Shown here: positions 48,704-57,124 of the stretch, one piece after another
Layout: each line of letters opens with the position of its first letter
Position numbering within the stretch: position 1 is the stretch's first letter
DNA from: an uncultured Roseburia sp.
GTDB lineage: Bacteria > Bacillota > Clostridia > Lachnospirales > Lachnospiraceae
Assembly (NCBI GenBank): GCA_947567625.1
Contig: CANONN010000005.1
Span: 18,032-82,031, forward strand
Length of the DNA: 64,000 bases
Reading direction: 5' to 3'
Notes under the pieces: model-generated
Databases searched by the model: none
Seen by the model: the letters and a program-made list of their open reading frames with translations, nothing else
Told to the model about the DNA's origin: nothing
Translations under genes and position numbers: made by a program

Positions 48704-48762
48704 CAGCAGGCTCCCGCTTAAGGCCAGTGCTTTTATTACTGGTTTTGGCGGGAGCTTTCCTG
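48704..48762. terminator. Bidirectional terminator between the small ORF and the DUF4317 gene
   Basis: A long stem: AGGCTCCCGC with GCGGGAGCTT, continuing through TAAGGCCAGT with ACTGGTTTTG. A short T-rich end (TTTCC) follows on the plus strand, and the mirrored AAAACAG precedes the stem. It serves both convergent genes. Confidence 0.75.
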
Positions 48763-48766
48763 TTGC

Positions 48767-50026
48767 TTAAACTGTCGTATTCACACCGTTGACGGCGGCA
48801 TGTTCATCCTCGTCCATCGGGATGACGAGACATTTCTGGCCGTTGATGACCTGAGAGTGAATCTGACCGACCTTCTCCGGCTTGACGCGCAAGATCACAT
48901 CGTAAGTTTTCGTGGCGGGAATCTCTTCGCCTTCCTCAGATTCTTCGACCGGGAGGGCGCGGGTGTCGTCAAGCTGCTGCTTTAAGGATTCCACCTGATG
49001 AATCAGCTCGAGCTTTTCCTTGCGCCTGCCGTTCGCCTCGACTAATTTGGGGTCTACGAGCTGGTTCGCCTGGGGCAGCTCGCTCTCAAATACAGAGGTA
49101 TAATTTTTCCCGATGAGGGCGGCCTGCTCTTCGGAGACGCCGCTCTCGTTTAATACTTCGCAGATGGCGGAGGCGGTGAGCGTGACCGGTTCCGGTTCCG
49201 GCTCATCCTCTAAGACGACGGGAATCCGGTTGTTGATATTTTCCTGGATATCCATAAAAATGGCGTCGCTTTTTTCGTCGTCCTCGCCGATGACGTCTTT
49301 GACAATGCTCTGGAACGTGAGCTTCTTTTCCGTTGCGGTAAGCCTCACGTCACAGCCCAGGCCGTCCTGCATAAACTCCGTGTGCGGAGATTTGGCGTCC
49401 CTGGTATAAAACAGCAGCGAATGGATATCGGCGCTGCGGTCGGTGAAAGCGGGGAACACAAAACCGGTGTCCGGCGCGCCCACGACCCAGTCGCGGACGC
49501 GGGGGCCGATGCGGTTTTCGTCCGCCCGGTAGCCAAGGCCCGGTTTCGTCAGCGTCACCGGGCAGATGGCGCAGAGCAGATATTCATAGACCTCCTCGGA
49601 CTCGTCGAGCTTGTTATTGTCGGACGTTTTTGTCATCACGTCGTAGGCGTCATGGAAAATCAGAATCAGGTAATTGCCGACATAACTGTAATTTTGTATC
49701 ACGAGATCGTAAAACGTGTCCACCAGATCATCATTTTTTAGAAGGCTCTCTCTAAGGCCCAGCAGAAACTGCTGCCTGCCTCCTGCTTCCTCCTCCGTCA
49801 TGGGAAACGGAAGCTCTAAGAGGTTGTTGCCCACAGTCCCGGAGAGGACCTTTTTGGCGATCTCCAGGTATTTGTAGAATTCTTCGTCCTCCAGGTTCAA
49901 AAACGTATTGCCGAAATGGACGATTTTGTTGTGGTCGGCATCCACATAGCACCCGCACAGTCTCGTAAACGTGCAGGCGTCTTTTTTCAGGCGGCGTTTT
50001 AACTCCGCGACTTCTTTCTTGTTCAT
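48767..50026 (-). CDS. DUF4317 family protein
   Basis: 419 residues starting M-N-K-K-E-V-A-E-L-K-R-R-L-K-K-D, the known opening of this Clostridia family of unknown function. It is soluble, without signal or membrane segments. An acidic low-complexity stretch (E-D-E-P-E-P-E-P) lies near 280. A predicted coiled coil around 330-360 precedes a C-terminal beta-rich part. It is 20 bases downstream of the SDR gene on the same strand and is probably co-transcribed with it. Confidence 0.85.
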   Translation of the reverse strand: MNKKEVAELKRRLKKDACTFTRLCGCYVDADHNKIVHFGNTFLNLEDEEFYKYLEIAKKVLSGTVGNNLLELPFPMTEEEAGGRQQFLLGLRESLLKNDDLVDTFYDLVIQNYSYVGNYLILIFHDAYDVMTKTSDNNKLDESEEVYEYLLCAICPVTLTKPGLGYRADENRIGPRVRDWVVGAPDTGFVFPAFTDRSADIHSLLFYTRDAKSPHTEFMQDGLGCDVRLTATEKKLTFQSIVKDVIGEDDEKSDAIFMDIQENINNRIPVVLEDEPEPEPVTLTASAICEVLNESGVSEEQAALIGKNYTSVFESELPQANQLVDPKLVEANGRRKEKLELIHQVESLKQQLDDTRALPVEESEEGEEIPATKTYDVILRVKPEKVGQIHSQVINGQKCLVIPMDEDEHAAVNGVNTTV

Positions 50027-50046
50027 GGTTACCCTCGTTTCGTATC

Positions 50047-50805
50047 TTACAGGCTGGCTCCAAAGTCGGTTACGATGGCCTGGCCTGTCATGGCGCGCGA
50101 TTCATCGCTGGCAAGAAACAGCAGGATATTTGCCACGTCCTCGGCCGTGCACGGCTGCGTGCGCAGATTGGAGTGGGTCGACATGGCTCCGAACATATCC
50201 TGGTCCAGGGCGTCCGGCTTTAAGGCGGAGGTCATGGGGGTTACGATCGTTCCGGGACACACGGCGTTGCAGCGGATGCCCTCGGCCTGAAAGCGGAGCG
50301 CGGTGTGCTTGGTGAGGCCGATTAATGCGGCTTTGGTCGAGACATAGACCGCCCCGCCGCAGCCTGCGTAGCCGGCAACGGAGGCGACGTTTACAATGCT
50401 CGCCCCCGCTTTCATTCGCTTGGTGGCGGCGCGCATACAGCGCATCGTGCCTTTCTGGTTGGTGTCCACGATGCGGTCCAAATCCTCGTCCGTAAAGCGG
50501 TCGATCGGTTTTAGGCCCTCCTCTAAGATACCGGCGTTGTTGACCAGGATATCAATCCTGCCAAAGCGCTCCATCACGGTCTCCATCAGCCGTTCCGGGT
50601 CCTCCGGTTTGGAGATATCGGTGGAGATGGCCAGCACCGTGCCGCCCGCCGCTTCGATTTCGTCGGCAATCTCCTTTAACGCCGCCTCTCTGCGTGCGGT
50701 GATGATGACGGATGCTCCTTCTTTTGCAAATAATTTGGCTGTAGCGGCGCCGACGCCGGAATTGCCTCCCGTGATGACGGCTACTTTATCTTTTAAACGC
50801 TGCAT
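50047..50805 (-). CDS. Short-chain dehydrogenase/reductase
   Basis: 252 residues, classical SDR: cofactor motif T-G-G-N-S-G-V-G (12-19), N-N-A-G (89-92), and catalytic S142, Y154 and K158 (Y-V-S-T-K). The Arg pair R38-R39 at the end of beta-2 suggests NADPH preference. It resembles 3-oxoacyl-ACP reductase and glucose-dehydrogenase-like members; the substrate cannot be told. First gene of a two-gene minus-strand unit with the DUF4317 gene. Confidence 0.9.
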   Translation of the reverse strand: MQRLKDKVAVITGGNSGVGAATAKLFAKEGASVIITARREAALKEIADEIEAAGGTVLAISTDISKPEDPERLMETVMERFGRIDILVNNAGILEEGLKPIDRFTDEDLDRIVDTNQKGTMRCMRAATKRMKAGASIVNVASVAGYAGCGGAVYVSTKAALIGLTKHTALRFQAEGIRCNAVCPGTIVTPMTSALKPDALDQDMFGAMSTHSNLRTQPCTAEDVANILLFLASDESRAMTGQAIVTDFGASL

Positions 50806-51088
50806 AAAAATACCCTCCCTTTCTCACAGCCCGATGGCTGTAAAAGTGTTACCATTGATTTGGGCTGTTTAGAATGGTTAATAGAAAATTAGATTTTGCC
50901 CAGACCAAGTATAGCATATTTGCGGGTGGGTGGCTAGGAAAATGTAAACAAATCGTAAATAGCTATCAATACTACACGATTTAATATATACTGCTCCATG
51001 TATAAAGTGAGAAAGATATAATATTTACTGGATAAATGTTACTTCATATGATATAATCATGCCAATAATATATGAGGAGGGTACGTTC
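50806..51088 (+). promoter_or_regulatory. AT-rich divergent intergenic region
   Basis: No gene. AAATCGT (50951-50957) and ACGATTT (50976-50982) form a 7-bp inverted repeat. TATACT (50987-50992) could be the -10 of the following secreted protein gene, with a poor -35 (TATCAA). GAGGAGGG at 51072-51079 is its RBS. Confidence 0.35.
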
Positions 51089-52927
51089 ATGTTAAAGAAA
51101 CAAGTATGTCTAATAGTTATGATCATTATGAGTCTATGTATGTTTTCAGTTAAAACAAATGCTCAAGAGGTTTCTGATGCGGCGGGTGGTATATATGATG
51201 TAGATGTTTTTGGACATCGTAATGCATTAATTCAAAAAATGACAGAGTGTTCAGAAGAGGGGGGAGCTAAAGTTCAAATTGGAAATTATGCTAAATTGGA
51301 TTACCAGTACAATTTTTCTTGTAGCGAAGGTGAGTTTGCCGCAGTGTACAAGTTAAAAGAAAATGGATGGTTTAAATATTTTACTCTTGCGTATAATTAT
51401 GAAACAGATTTAGTTGACATTAAGTTTCAGCAATCAAAAAGCGGTTATTTTTATGCTGCATATGCAACATTTGCTGCAAGCGGCTATACAGATGTTTATA
51501 GCATTGAGTTCAAGGATGCTACAGCAAGCGATTATGGCGGTATGTGCGTAACATATGCAGAAAATTTTGCAAAAGTTGTAGTTCCGTCTATCAATTTTAA
51601 CATGATGAATTATTTTAATTCTTCACTTTGTAAAATAGGCTTCACTTCATATAAGCATAATCATAGTGGCGGCAGCGCAACTTGTGTAACTCTTGCAAAA
51701 TGTCAAATCTGCGACAAAGAATATGGGGAATTCAAAGATCATGTAACAGAAATTGTGAATAAAAAACAAGAAACTTGTTACGAGGAAGGATACACAGGAG
51801 ATCAAATGTGTACCGTATGTGGCGAAATAATTCAAAGGGGTACAGTTATACCAGTTAAAGAGCGTGTAGAAGCAACAGGAAAATTTGCACTCTTGAAATC
51901 TTTTTTGAATCAAAAAGGTCTCACAGATGATAATGGCAATCGATATTTTATTTATCAGGAGGCAGGTGACGGAACAAAGGCGGAACAATATGCTTCAATT
52001 ACATATTTGGAGGATGTTGCGCAGTTTGAATTTTATTATTTAACAATAAGTAGCGATACGGGCATTATAGCGATAAAAATGAATATTGAAGAAAATGGTT
52101 CCGAGCAGGTTACAGTATATTATAGCTATGAAACAGTTTCGCTGAATGCTGCAGCGACATTCGAGCCTCAGAAGTTTACTGCTGGTGGAATGGTGTATTT
52201 TGAAAAGACTTCGTCAAATATATTAGAAAATTATCAAATACAAAAAAGCTGTAATTTAGAATTACAAAGTGCGTTTTATACATGGGATATATTGTTGCTG
52301 CGTAATTTTGGACTTGATATTAATATGGCAGATCTGGGATTTGTATCTTATGAAGAAGCGGGCACACACACTTGGGATTTGGGTGAAGTAACTACAGAGG
52401 CGACATGTGGAAAGCTTGGTGTGCGAACATATACCTGTAAAATATGTGGAAATTCTAAGACGGAAGAAATTGAGAAAACTAATGTTCATACATGGGATTT
52501 TGGAATGATTACAACACAAGCAACTGCAGTAAATGAAGGGATAAAAACTTATACGTGTACGGTTTGCAAAACAACAAGAACAGAAGTAATTCCTAAAAAA
52601 GTAGAAAACGACGGATCAAATGACAATAATAAGACAAAAAAATCTCAAAATATAAAAGTCACTACAACAAAGACAATCAGCGCAAAGAAACTAAAGAAGA
52701 AAGCACAAACGTTTAGTCTTTCAGCAAAATCGACGTCCGGTAATAAGGTGAAATACAAACTTGTAAATAAAAATAAAAATATTAAGTTTTCTTCTTCTGG
52801 AAAGATAACTGTAAAAAAAGGAACTAAGAAAGGTACATACAAGATTAAGGTGAAAATGACTGTATCAGGAAACGATAAGTACAAGCCATATTCAAAGTCA
52901 AAAACGATAACGATTAAAGTAAAATAG
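51089..52927 (+). CDS. AT-rich secreted protein with Cys-pair repeats and Lys-rich C-terminal domain
   Basis: 612 residues from ATG 51089 (GAGGAGGG RBS). Signal peptide with hydrophobic core at about 8-24, cleavage near 27. An unrecognised domain follows (about 28-185). Then come zinc-ribbon-like C-x2-C modules, C-Q-I-C and C-T-V-C (about 190-255), a second unrecognised domain, and two more modules (C-K-I-C, C-T-V-C, about 430-505) with T-W-D-(L/F)-G spacing. A lysine-rich Ig-like C-terminus begins near 525. The Cys modules match in type those of the 2714-residue protein. Base composition is far more AT-rich than the neighbours, suggesting acquisition. Probably exposed on the surface. Confidence 0.75.
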   Translation: MLKKQVCLIVMIIMSLCMFSVKTNAQEVSDAAGGIYDVDVFGHRNALIQKMTECSEEGGAKVQIGNYAKLDYQYNFSCSEGEFAAVYKLKENGWFKYFTLAYNYETDLVDIKFQQSKSGYFYAAYATFAASGYTDVYSIEFKDATASDYGGMCVTYAENFAKVVVPSINFNMMNYFNSSLCKIGFTSYKHNHSGGSATCVTLAKCQICDKEYGEFKDHVTEIVNKKQETCYEEGYTGDQMCTVCGEIIQRGTVIPVKERVEATGKFALLKSFLNQKGLTDDNGNRYFIYQEAGDGTKAEQYASITYLEDVAQFEFYYLTISSDTGIIAIKMNIEENGSEQVTVYYSYETVSLNAAATFEPQKFTAGGMVYFEKTSSNILENYQIQKSCNLELQSAFYTWDILLLRNFGLDINMADLGFVSYEEAGTHTWDLGEVTTEATCGKLGVRTYTCKICGNSKTEEIEKTNVHTWDFGMITTQATAVNEGIKTYTCTVCKTTRTEVIPKKVENDGSNDNNKTKKSQNIKVTTTKTISAKKLKKKAQTFSLSAKSTSGNKVKYKLVNKNKNIKFSSSGKITVKKGTKKGTYKIKVKMTVSGNDKYKPYSKSKTITIKVK

Positions 52928-53000
52928 TGTAGAGGGATTCGCAAAGGCTCTGACGAGATAAAGGTAAACATTTTTTGCAGATGCTGATTTGACATGAAAA

Positions 53001-53014
53001 AGAACAAATGTTCT
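53001..53014. promoter_or_regulatory. Palindrome AGAACAAATGTTCT (operator candidate)
   Basis: Perfect 6-bp arms around AA, 21 bases before the -35 of the dehydrogenase promoter. Confidence 0.35.
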
Positions 53015-53034
53015 AAAAATAATTTGGGCTTTGG

Positions 53035-53064
53035 TTGACAGAAATTATCAATGTGTGCTATCAT
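53035..53064 (+). promoter_or_regulatory. Promoter of the gluconate 5-dehydrogenase-like gene
   Basis: TTGACA (53035-53040), an 18-bp spacer and TATCAT (53059-53064), 38 bases before ATG 53102. Confidence 0.6.
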
Positions 53065-53101
53065 TAGATCAAATGAAAAGAAACGGAGGCTATGAAGAAT
53101 C

Positions 53102-53905
53102 ATGTCTGAATTTACAAATTTTTCACTGAACGGTAAAGTTGCCCTGGTAACGGGCGCATCTTACGGTATCGGTTTTGCAATTGCTTCTGCATTTGCAGAG
53201 AACGGCGCGACGATCGTATTTAACGATATCAAGCAGGAGCTGGTTGACAAGGGACTGGCTGCATACAAGGAGAAAGGCATTGAGGCCCACGGTTATGTCT
53301 GCGACGTAACGAACGAAGAGCAGGTCAATGCCATGGTGGCACAGATCGAGAAAGAGGTCGGTGTGGTTGATATCTTAGTCAACAATGCAGGTATCATCAA
53401 ACGTATCCCGATGTGCGACATGACGGCGGCAGAGTTCCGTCAGGTCATCGACGTTGACTTAAACGCTCCGTTTATCGTATCCAAGGCGGTGATTCCGCAC
53501 ATGATCGAAAAAGGTCATGGAAAGATTATCAACATCTGCTCTATGATGTCCGAGCTTGGACGTGAGACGGTATCTGCCTATGCGGCAGCCAAGGGCGGTT
53601 TGAAGATGCTCACCAAGAATATCTGTTCCGAGTACGGCCAGTACAACATTCAGTGTAACGGTATCGGACCTGGCTATATCGAGACTCCGCAGACGGCTCC
53701 GCTCAGAGAGATTCAGCCTGACGGTTCCAGACATCCGTTCGATCAGTTTATCTGTGCAAAGACGCCGGCGAACAGATGGTTACAGGCGGACGAGCTTACC
53801 GGCCCGGCTGTGTTCCTCGCATCCGAGGCATCCAACGCAGTCAACGGACACATCCTCTATGTGGATGGCGGTATCTTAGCTTACATTGGAAGACAGCCGG
53901 AATAA
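53102..53905 (+). CDS. Gluconate 5-dehydrogenase / KduD-like SDR
   Basis: 267 residues. T-G-A-S-Y-G-I-G (17-24), N-N-A-G, S147, Y160 and K164 form a complete SDR site. The order of features and the C-terminal V-D-G-G-I-L-A-Y-I-G resemble the IdnO/KduD group, which interconverts keto-sugar acids such as 5-keto-gluconate or 2-keto-3-deoxygluconate forms. Use in uronate catabolism fed by the GH115 enzymes is possible but is inference. GGAGG lies 12 bases from the ATG. Composition is GC-rich, unlike the gene before it. Confidence 0.85.
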   Translation: MSEFTNFSLNGKVALVTGASYGIGFAIASAFAENGATIVFNDIKQELVDKGLAAYKEKGIEAHGYVCDVTNEEQVNAMVAQIEKEVGVVDILVNNAGIIKRIPMCDMTAAEFRQVIDVDLNAPFIVSKAVIPHMIEKGHGKIINICSMMSELGRETVSAYAAAKGGLKMLTKNICSEYGQYNIQCNGIGPGYIETPQTAPLREIQPDGSRHPFDQFICAKTPANRWLQADELTGPAVFLASEASNAVNGHILYVDGGILAYIGRQPE

Positions 53906-53992
53906 AAAACGACGATATCTAAGAATGATTTGGGAGAATATTACAGGGCTTGCTCTATGGTATTCTCCTTTTTCTATAGGAGAAAGATTAGA

Positions 53993-54997
53993 ATGAAAAT
54001 ACAAAGAAAAATAAAAGGGGCGCTTTTTCTGGCCATTTTTGTGTGCGGGTTGATGACGACGGTGCCTGGCTTGGCCAAGCCGGCGGCGAAAGGTATCTAT
54101 GTCCAGTACCATACGCAAAAAGAAATCAAAAACTATGTCAAAAAGCATAAATTCGGAACCGGCGGAACCATCCGCTATGCAAAAAAGCCGTCGCTTGCTC
54201 CGGGGTCATACAGTGCGGGAAGCCTGCAAAAATCGTCACTGAAAGAGGGCTTAAACGCGTTAAACACCATGCGCTATATCGCTGGGATTCCGGCGGATGT
54301 TAAGCTGGACAGCGGATATAACAAGAAGTGCCAGTCGGCTGCGCTGCTTAACGCGGCGAACAATCAGCTGTCCCACTATCCCGCAAAGCCGTCCGGTATG
54401 AAGGAGGCATTGTATAAGTTGGGAGCGGAAGGCGCCGGCTCGAGCAATCTGGCCTATACCTCCTGGCAGACAAACCTCGCGTACAGCGTTGGGATGTGGA
54501 TGGACGACAGCGATCAGGGCAACATAGACCGTCTGGGACACAGGCGCTGGGTCTTAGACCCTTATATGAAAAAGACCGGGTTTGGGTATGTGAACGGCTA
54601 TTCCGGTATGTATGCGTTTGACGGATTCAACCGCAAGTATGCCGATGTGACGTCAACTAATCCGGCCTCGAAATATTACGGCGTTGCCTGGCCGGCACAG
54701 AACATGCCGGTGGAGTATTTTAACAGCCGTGAGGCGTGGAGCATCAGCATGGGGCGTGATGTGGATAGTTCAAAAGTGAAGGTGACGCTGACGCGCAAAC
54801 GTGATAAGAAAAAGTGGGTGTTCAGCAAGAAGAAAGCGAACGGGTATTTTAATGTAAATAACGCGGGGTATGGCCAGAGCGGATGTATTATCTTTCGGCC
54901 GGACAATATTTCCTATCAATCCGGCGATGTTTATCAGGTTAAGATTACCGGAGCCGGGAAAACGGTGTCGTATGAGGTAAGGTTTTTTCGTTTATAA
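53993..54997 (+). CDS. Secreted CAP-domain protein
   Basis: 334 residues from ATG 53993 (AGGAGA RBS). Signal peptide with hydrophobic core about 9-24 and cleavage after G-L-A. A CAP/SCP-like domain (about 75-240) shows L-N-A-L-N-T-M-R, N-Q-L-S-H-Y and G-H-R-R-W, an arrangement seen in clostridial CAP proteins. A C-terminal beta domain follows. Function in bacteria is mostly unknown; it is probably extracellular. Confidence 0.8.
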   Translation: MKIQRKIKGALFLAIFVCGLMTTVPGLAKPAAKGIYVQYHTQKEIKNYVKKHKFGTGGTIRYAKKPSLAPGSYSAGSLQKSSLKEGLNALNTMRYIAGIPADVKLDSGYNKKCQSAALLNAANNQLSHYPAKPSGMKEALYKLGAEGAGSSNLAYTSWQTNLAYSVGMWMDDSDQGNIDRLGHRRWVLDPYMKKTGFGYVNGYSGMYAFDGFNRKYADVTSTNPASKYYGVAWPAQNMPVEYFNSREAWSISMGRDVDSSKVKVTLTRKRDKKKWVFSKKKANGYFNVNNAGYGQSGCIIFRPDNISYQSGDVYQVKITGAGKTVSYEVRFFRL

Positions 54998-55095
54998 TAG
55001 CATCTTGGTTTGGTCAATTCATGGTGTAGACTAATTTTATGTCAAATGTTAGTATTAAGATAAGTTTATTCGTTTGACAAATTTGGAGGGTTGGG

Positions 55096-56352
55096 GTGAA
55101 TCAGTTATTTATCACAAATTTGACAATTAAAAAAGTTAGGCATTTAAAGGATATTACGGTTCCGCTGTCAAAAGAGCGTATGAAACATTTGATCTTTACG
55201 GGGAAGAACGGGAGCGGCAAGACAAGCGTAGTAGAGGCTTTGGCAGGGTATCTCAATAATGTTTTTACAGACAAATATTTTGAAAAAAGGCAAGAGTGGT
55301 TATTTTGCGCCGCAAGGGAGAGGGACAAAGCAGTGCGGAGCAATAAAGCGGAAGAGGAAATCGTAAAATGTGACCAGGACGTCCGTGAGAAAGAGGAAAA
55401 TTTTGCAAAGAGCAGAAATGGCCTTGAGGTACAGTTCAGCAGTAAAACGGACAGCGTCATGGCACTGGCTGAGAAATACCATTGTATCTTAGCATATTAC
55501 CGGGCGGACAGAATTTTTTGGGCAGAGCCGTCAGAGCATGTGGAAAAGATAAAATTTAGAGAGCATTATGGGATGCAGGAATATCCCAGAGAAAAATTTG
55601 TGAAATATTTGCTCGATCTGAAAATGACAGAGGCGTTGGCGAGGAATAACCAAAATACAGAGAAAGCGGACGAAATCAGGGCATGGTTTGAGAATTTGGA
55701 AAGCCTATTAAAAAAAATTTTTGCCGATGAGACAGTAACCATAAAATTCGACGAGGACAGCTTTGCATTTCATATTTGGCAGCAGGGAAAAGAGCCGTTT
55801 GACTTTAATACATTATCGAGCGGTTATCAGGCGGTATTGGATATTATACTCGATCTTATGATGCGGATGCAGCATCAAACGCGGCGTTCTTTTGATTTTA
55901 ACCTGCCGGGAATCGTATTAATTGACGAGATTGAAACACATCTGCATCTGGAATTGCAGAGGCATATTGTGCCGCTGCTGACAACTGTTTTTCCAAACAT
56001 CCAATTTGTCATGACGTCACATTCCCCGTTTATTTTAAACAGTTTAAATGACGTGATTATCTATGATTTGGAGAATCATCTTTTAGTAGAACACGGTCTG
56101 GATAATGTGCCGTATGATGGCATTGTGGAGGGATACTTTGGCGCTGACAGACAGTCCGATATTTTAAAGAATAAGTTTTGGCGTTACAAAAGTCTTGTGA
56201 AACAAGAAAAGCTTTCCGATGATGAATTAACCGAAATTGCGGAATTAGAGATGTATTTAGATGATATCCCTGATTATCTTGCCATTGATGTTGCAGCCGA
56301 GTATGAAAGATTAAAATTGGAGTGGAAAATGCGGGAGGATGTAGATGGTTAA
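55096..56352 (+). CDS. AAA/ABC-type ATPase, PtuA-like (Septu candidate)
   Basis: 418 residues from a GTG start behind GGAGGG. RecF/SMC-like ATPase: Walker A G-K-N-G-S-G-K-T (36-43), a charged helical insertion (about 65-200), signature L-S-S-G (240-243), Walker B I-V-L-I-D-E (273-278) and a T-S-H-S-P-F switch. An acidic helical C-terminus follows. The gene overlaps an HNH nuclease gene by 8 bases, the arrangement of the Septu defence system, where PtuA binds ATP and assembles with PtuB. At 418 residues it is shorter than the PtuA proteins I recall. Base composition is lower in GC than the flanking glycosidase genes. Confidence 0.75.
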   Translation: MNQLFITNLTIKKVRHLKDITVPLSKERMKHLIFTGKNGSGKTSVVEALAGYLNNVFTDKYFEKRQEWLFCAARERDKAVRSNKAEEEIVKCDQDVREKEENFAKSRNGLEVQFSSKTDSVMALAEKYHCILAYYRADRIFWAEPSEHVEKIKFREHYGMQEYPREKFVKYLLDLKMTEALARNNQNTEKADEIRAWFENLESLLKKIFADETVTIKFDEDSFAFHIWQQGKEPFDFNTLSSGYQAVLDIILDLMMRMQHQTRRSFDFNLPGIVLIDEIETHLHLELQRHIVPLLTTVFPNIQFVMTSHSPFILNSLNDVIIYDLENHLLVEHGLDNVPYDGIVEGYFGADRQSDILKNKFWRYKSLVKQEKLSDDELTEIAELEMYLDDIPDYLAIDVAAEYERLKLEWKMREDVDG

Positions 56353-57016
56353 AGTGGTGCGTTCTTTTCCGGCGCCGGCATCTTTAGCAGAAGAAGCAGA
56401 GAAAAAGAACGGAAGATATGATAAGGCGGATGTGATCGCGCGTCTGAAAGAGGATTTTCACAATAAATGCTATATTTGTGAGATGAAGGAATTGCAGGAC
56501 CCAAATGTAGAACATTTACTGTCACATAAAAATGGGACGGACCGTCAAAGAAAATTCGATTGGGAAAATCTTTTTTGGTCGTGCGGGCATTGCAATGGCA
56601 TCAAGAACAACGGCAAATACGACAGGGGAATTTTGGACTGCTGCAAATTTGATCCTGAAAAATATCTGACATTTCAAATAAAAGAAGATGCTGTTATGAT
56701 TTATGTCCGTGATTCCAATAATGAGGTGCATAAAAGAACAGCGTCTTTGATTGTTGAGACTTTTTCACTGAAAAATACAGGGATGCGGACTTATACAAGC
56801 GAACAGCGTCTGCGATTACTTCAAAAAGAAATGAATCTCCTGTATCGACAGCTTCATAAAGTACATAAGAATCCTGACTCTCAAAGTGCGATAAGGGTAA
56901 TACGAAGTTTATTGCGACGGGAATCTGCATTTGCGGCATTTAAAAGATGTTATGTGCGGGAACATGCCATTGAGTATCCGCAATTGCAGCAGTATGTAAA
57001 CATATATGATGGATAA
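56345..57016 (+). CDS. HNH endonuclease, PtuB-like (Septu candidate)
   Basis: 223 residues. Two zinc-knuckle pairs, C42-x2-C45 and C80-x2-C83, bracket the HNH core V-E-H-L-L-S-H-K with E56 and H57; N84 follows the second pair. The opening V-V-R-S-F-P-A-P-A-S-L and the K-F-D-W-E-N-L-F-W-S-C block resemble the HNH family annotated next to ATPases in Septu and retron systems (TIGR02646-like, from memory). It is the predicted DNA-cutting effector of the two-gene cassette. The start lies inside the ATPase gene, so the two are translationally coupled. Confidence 0.8.
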   Translation: MVKVVRSFPAPASLAEEAEKKNGRYDKADVIARLKEDFHNKCYICEMKELQDPNVEHLLSHKNGTDRQRKFDWENLFWSCGHCNGIKNNGKYDRGILDCCKFDPEKYLTFQIKEDAVMIYVRDSNNEVHKRTASLIVETFSLKNTGMRTYTSEQRLRLLQKEMNLLYRQLHKVHKNPDSQSAIRVIRSLLRRESAFAAFKRCYVREHAIEYPQLQQYVNIYDG

Positions 57017-57124
57017 TGACGGATGTTACGCTGATAGCAATAATTTTAGATTTGTTATTATATGTGTTGAAAAAAACAGAACGCGGGGTCAACCTACCCT
57101 GCCAGAGAAGAAATGAGGAAAAAT

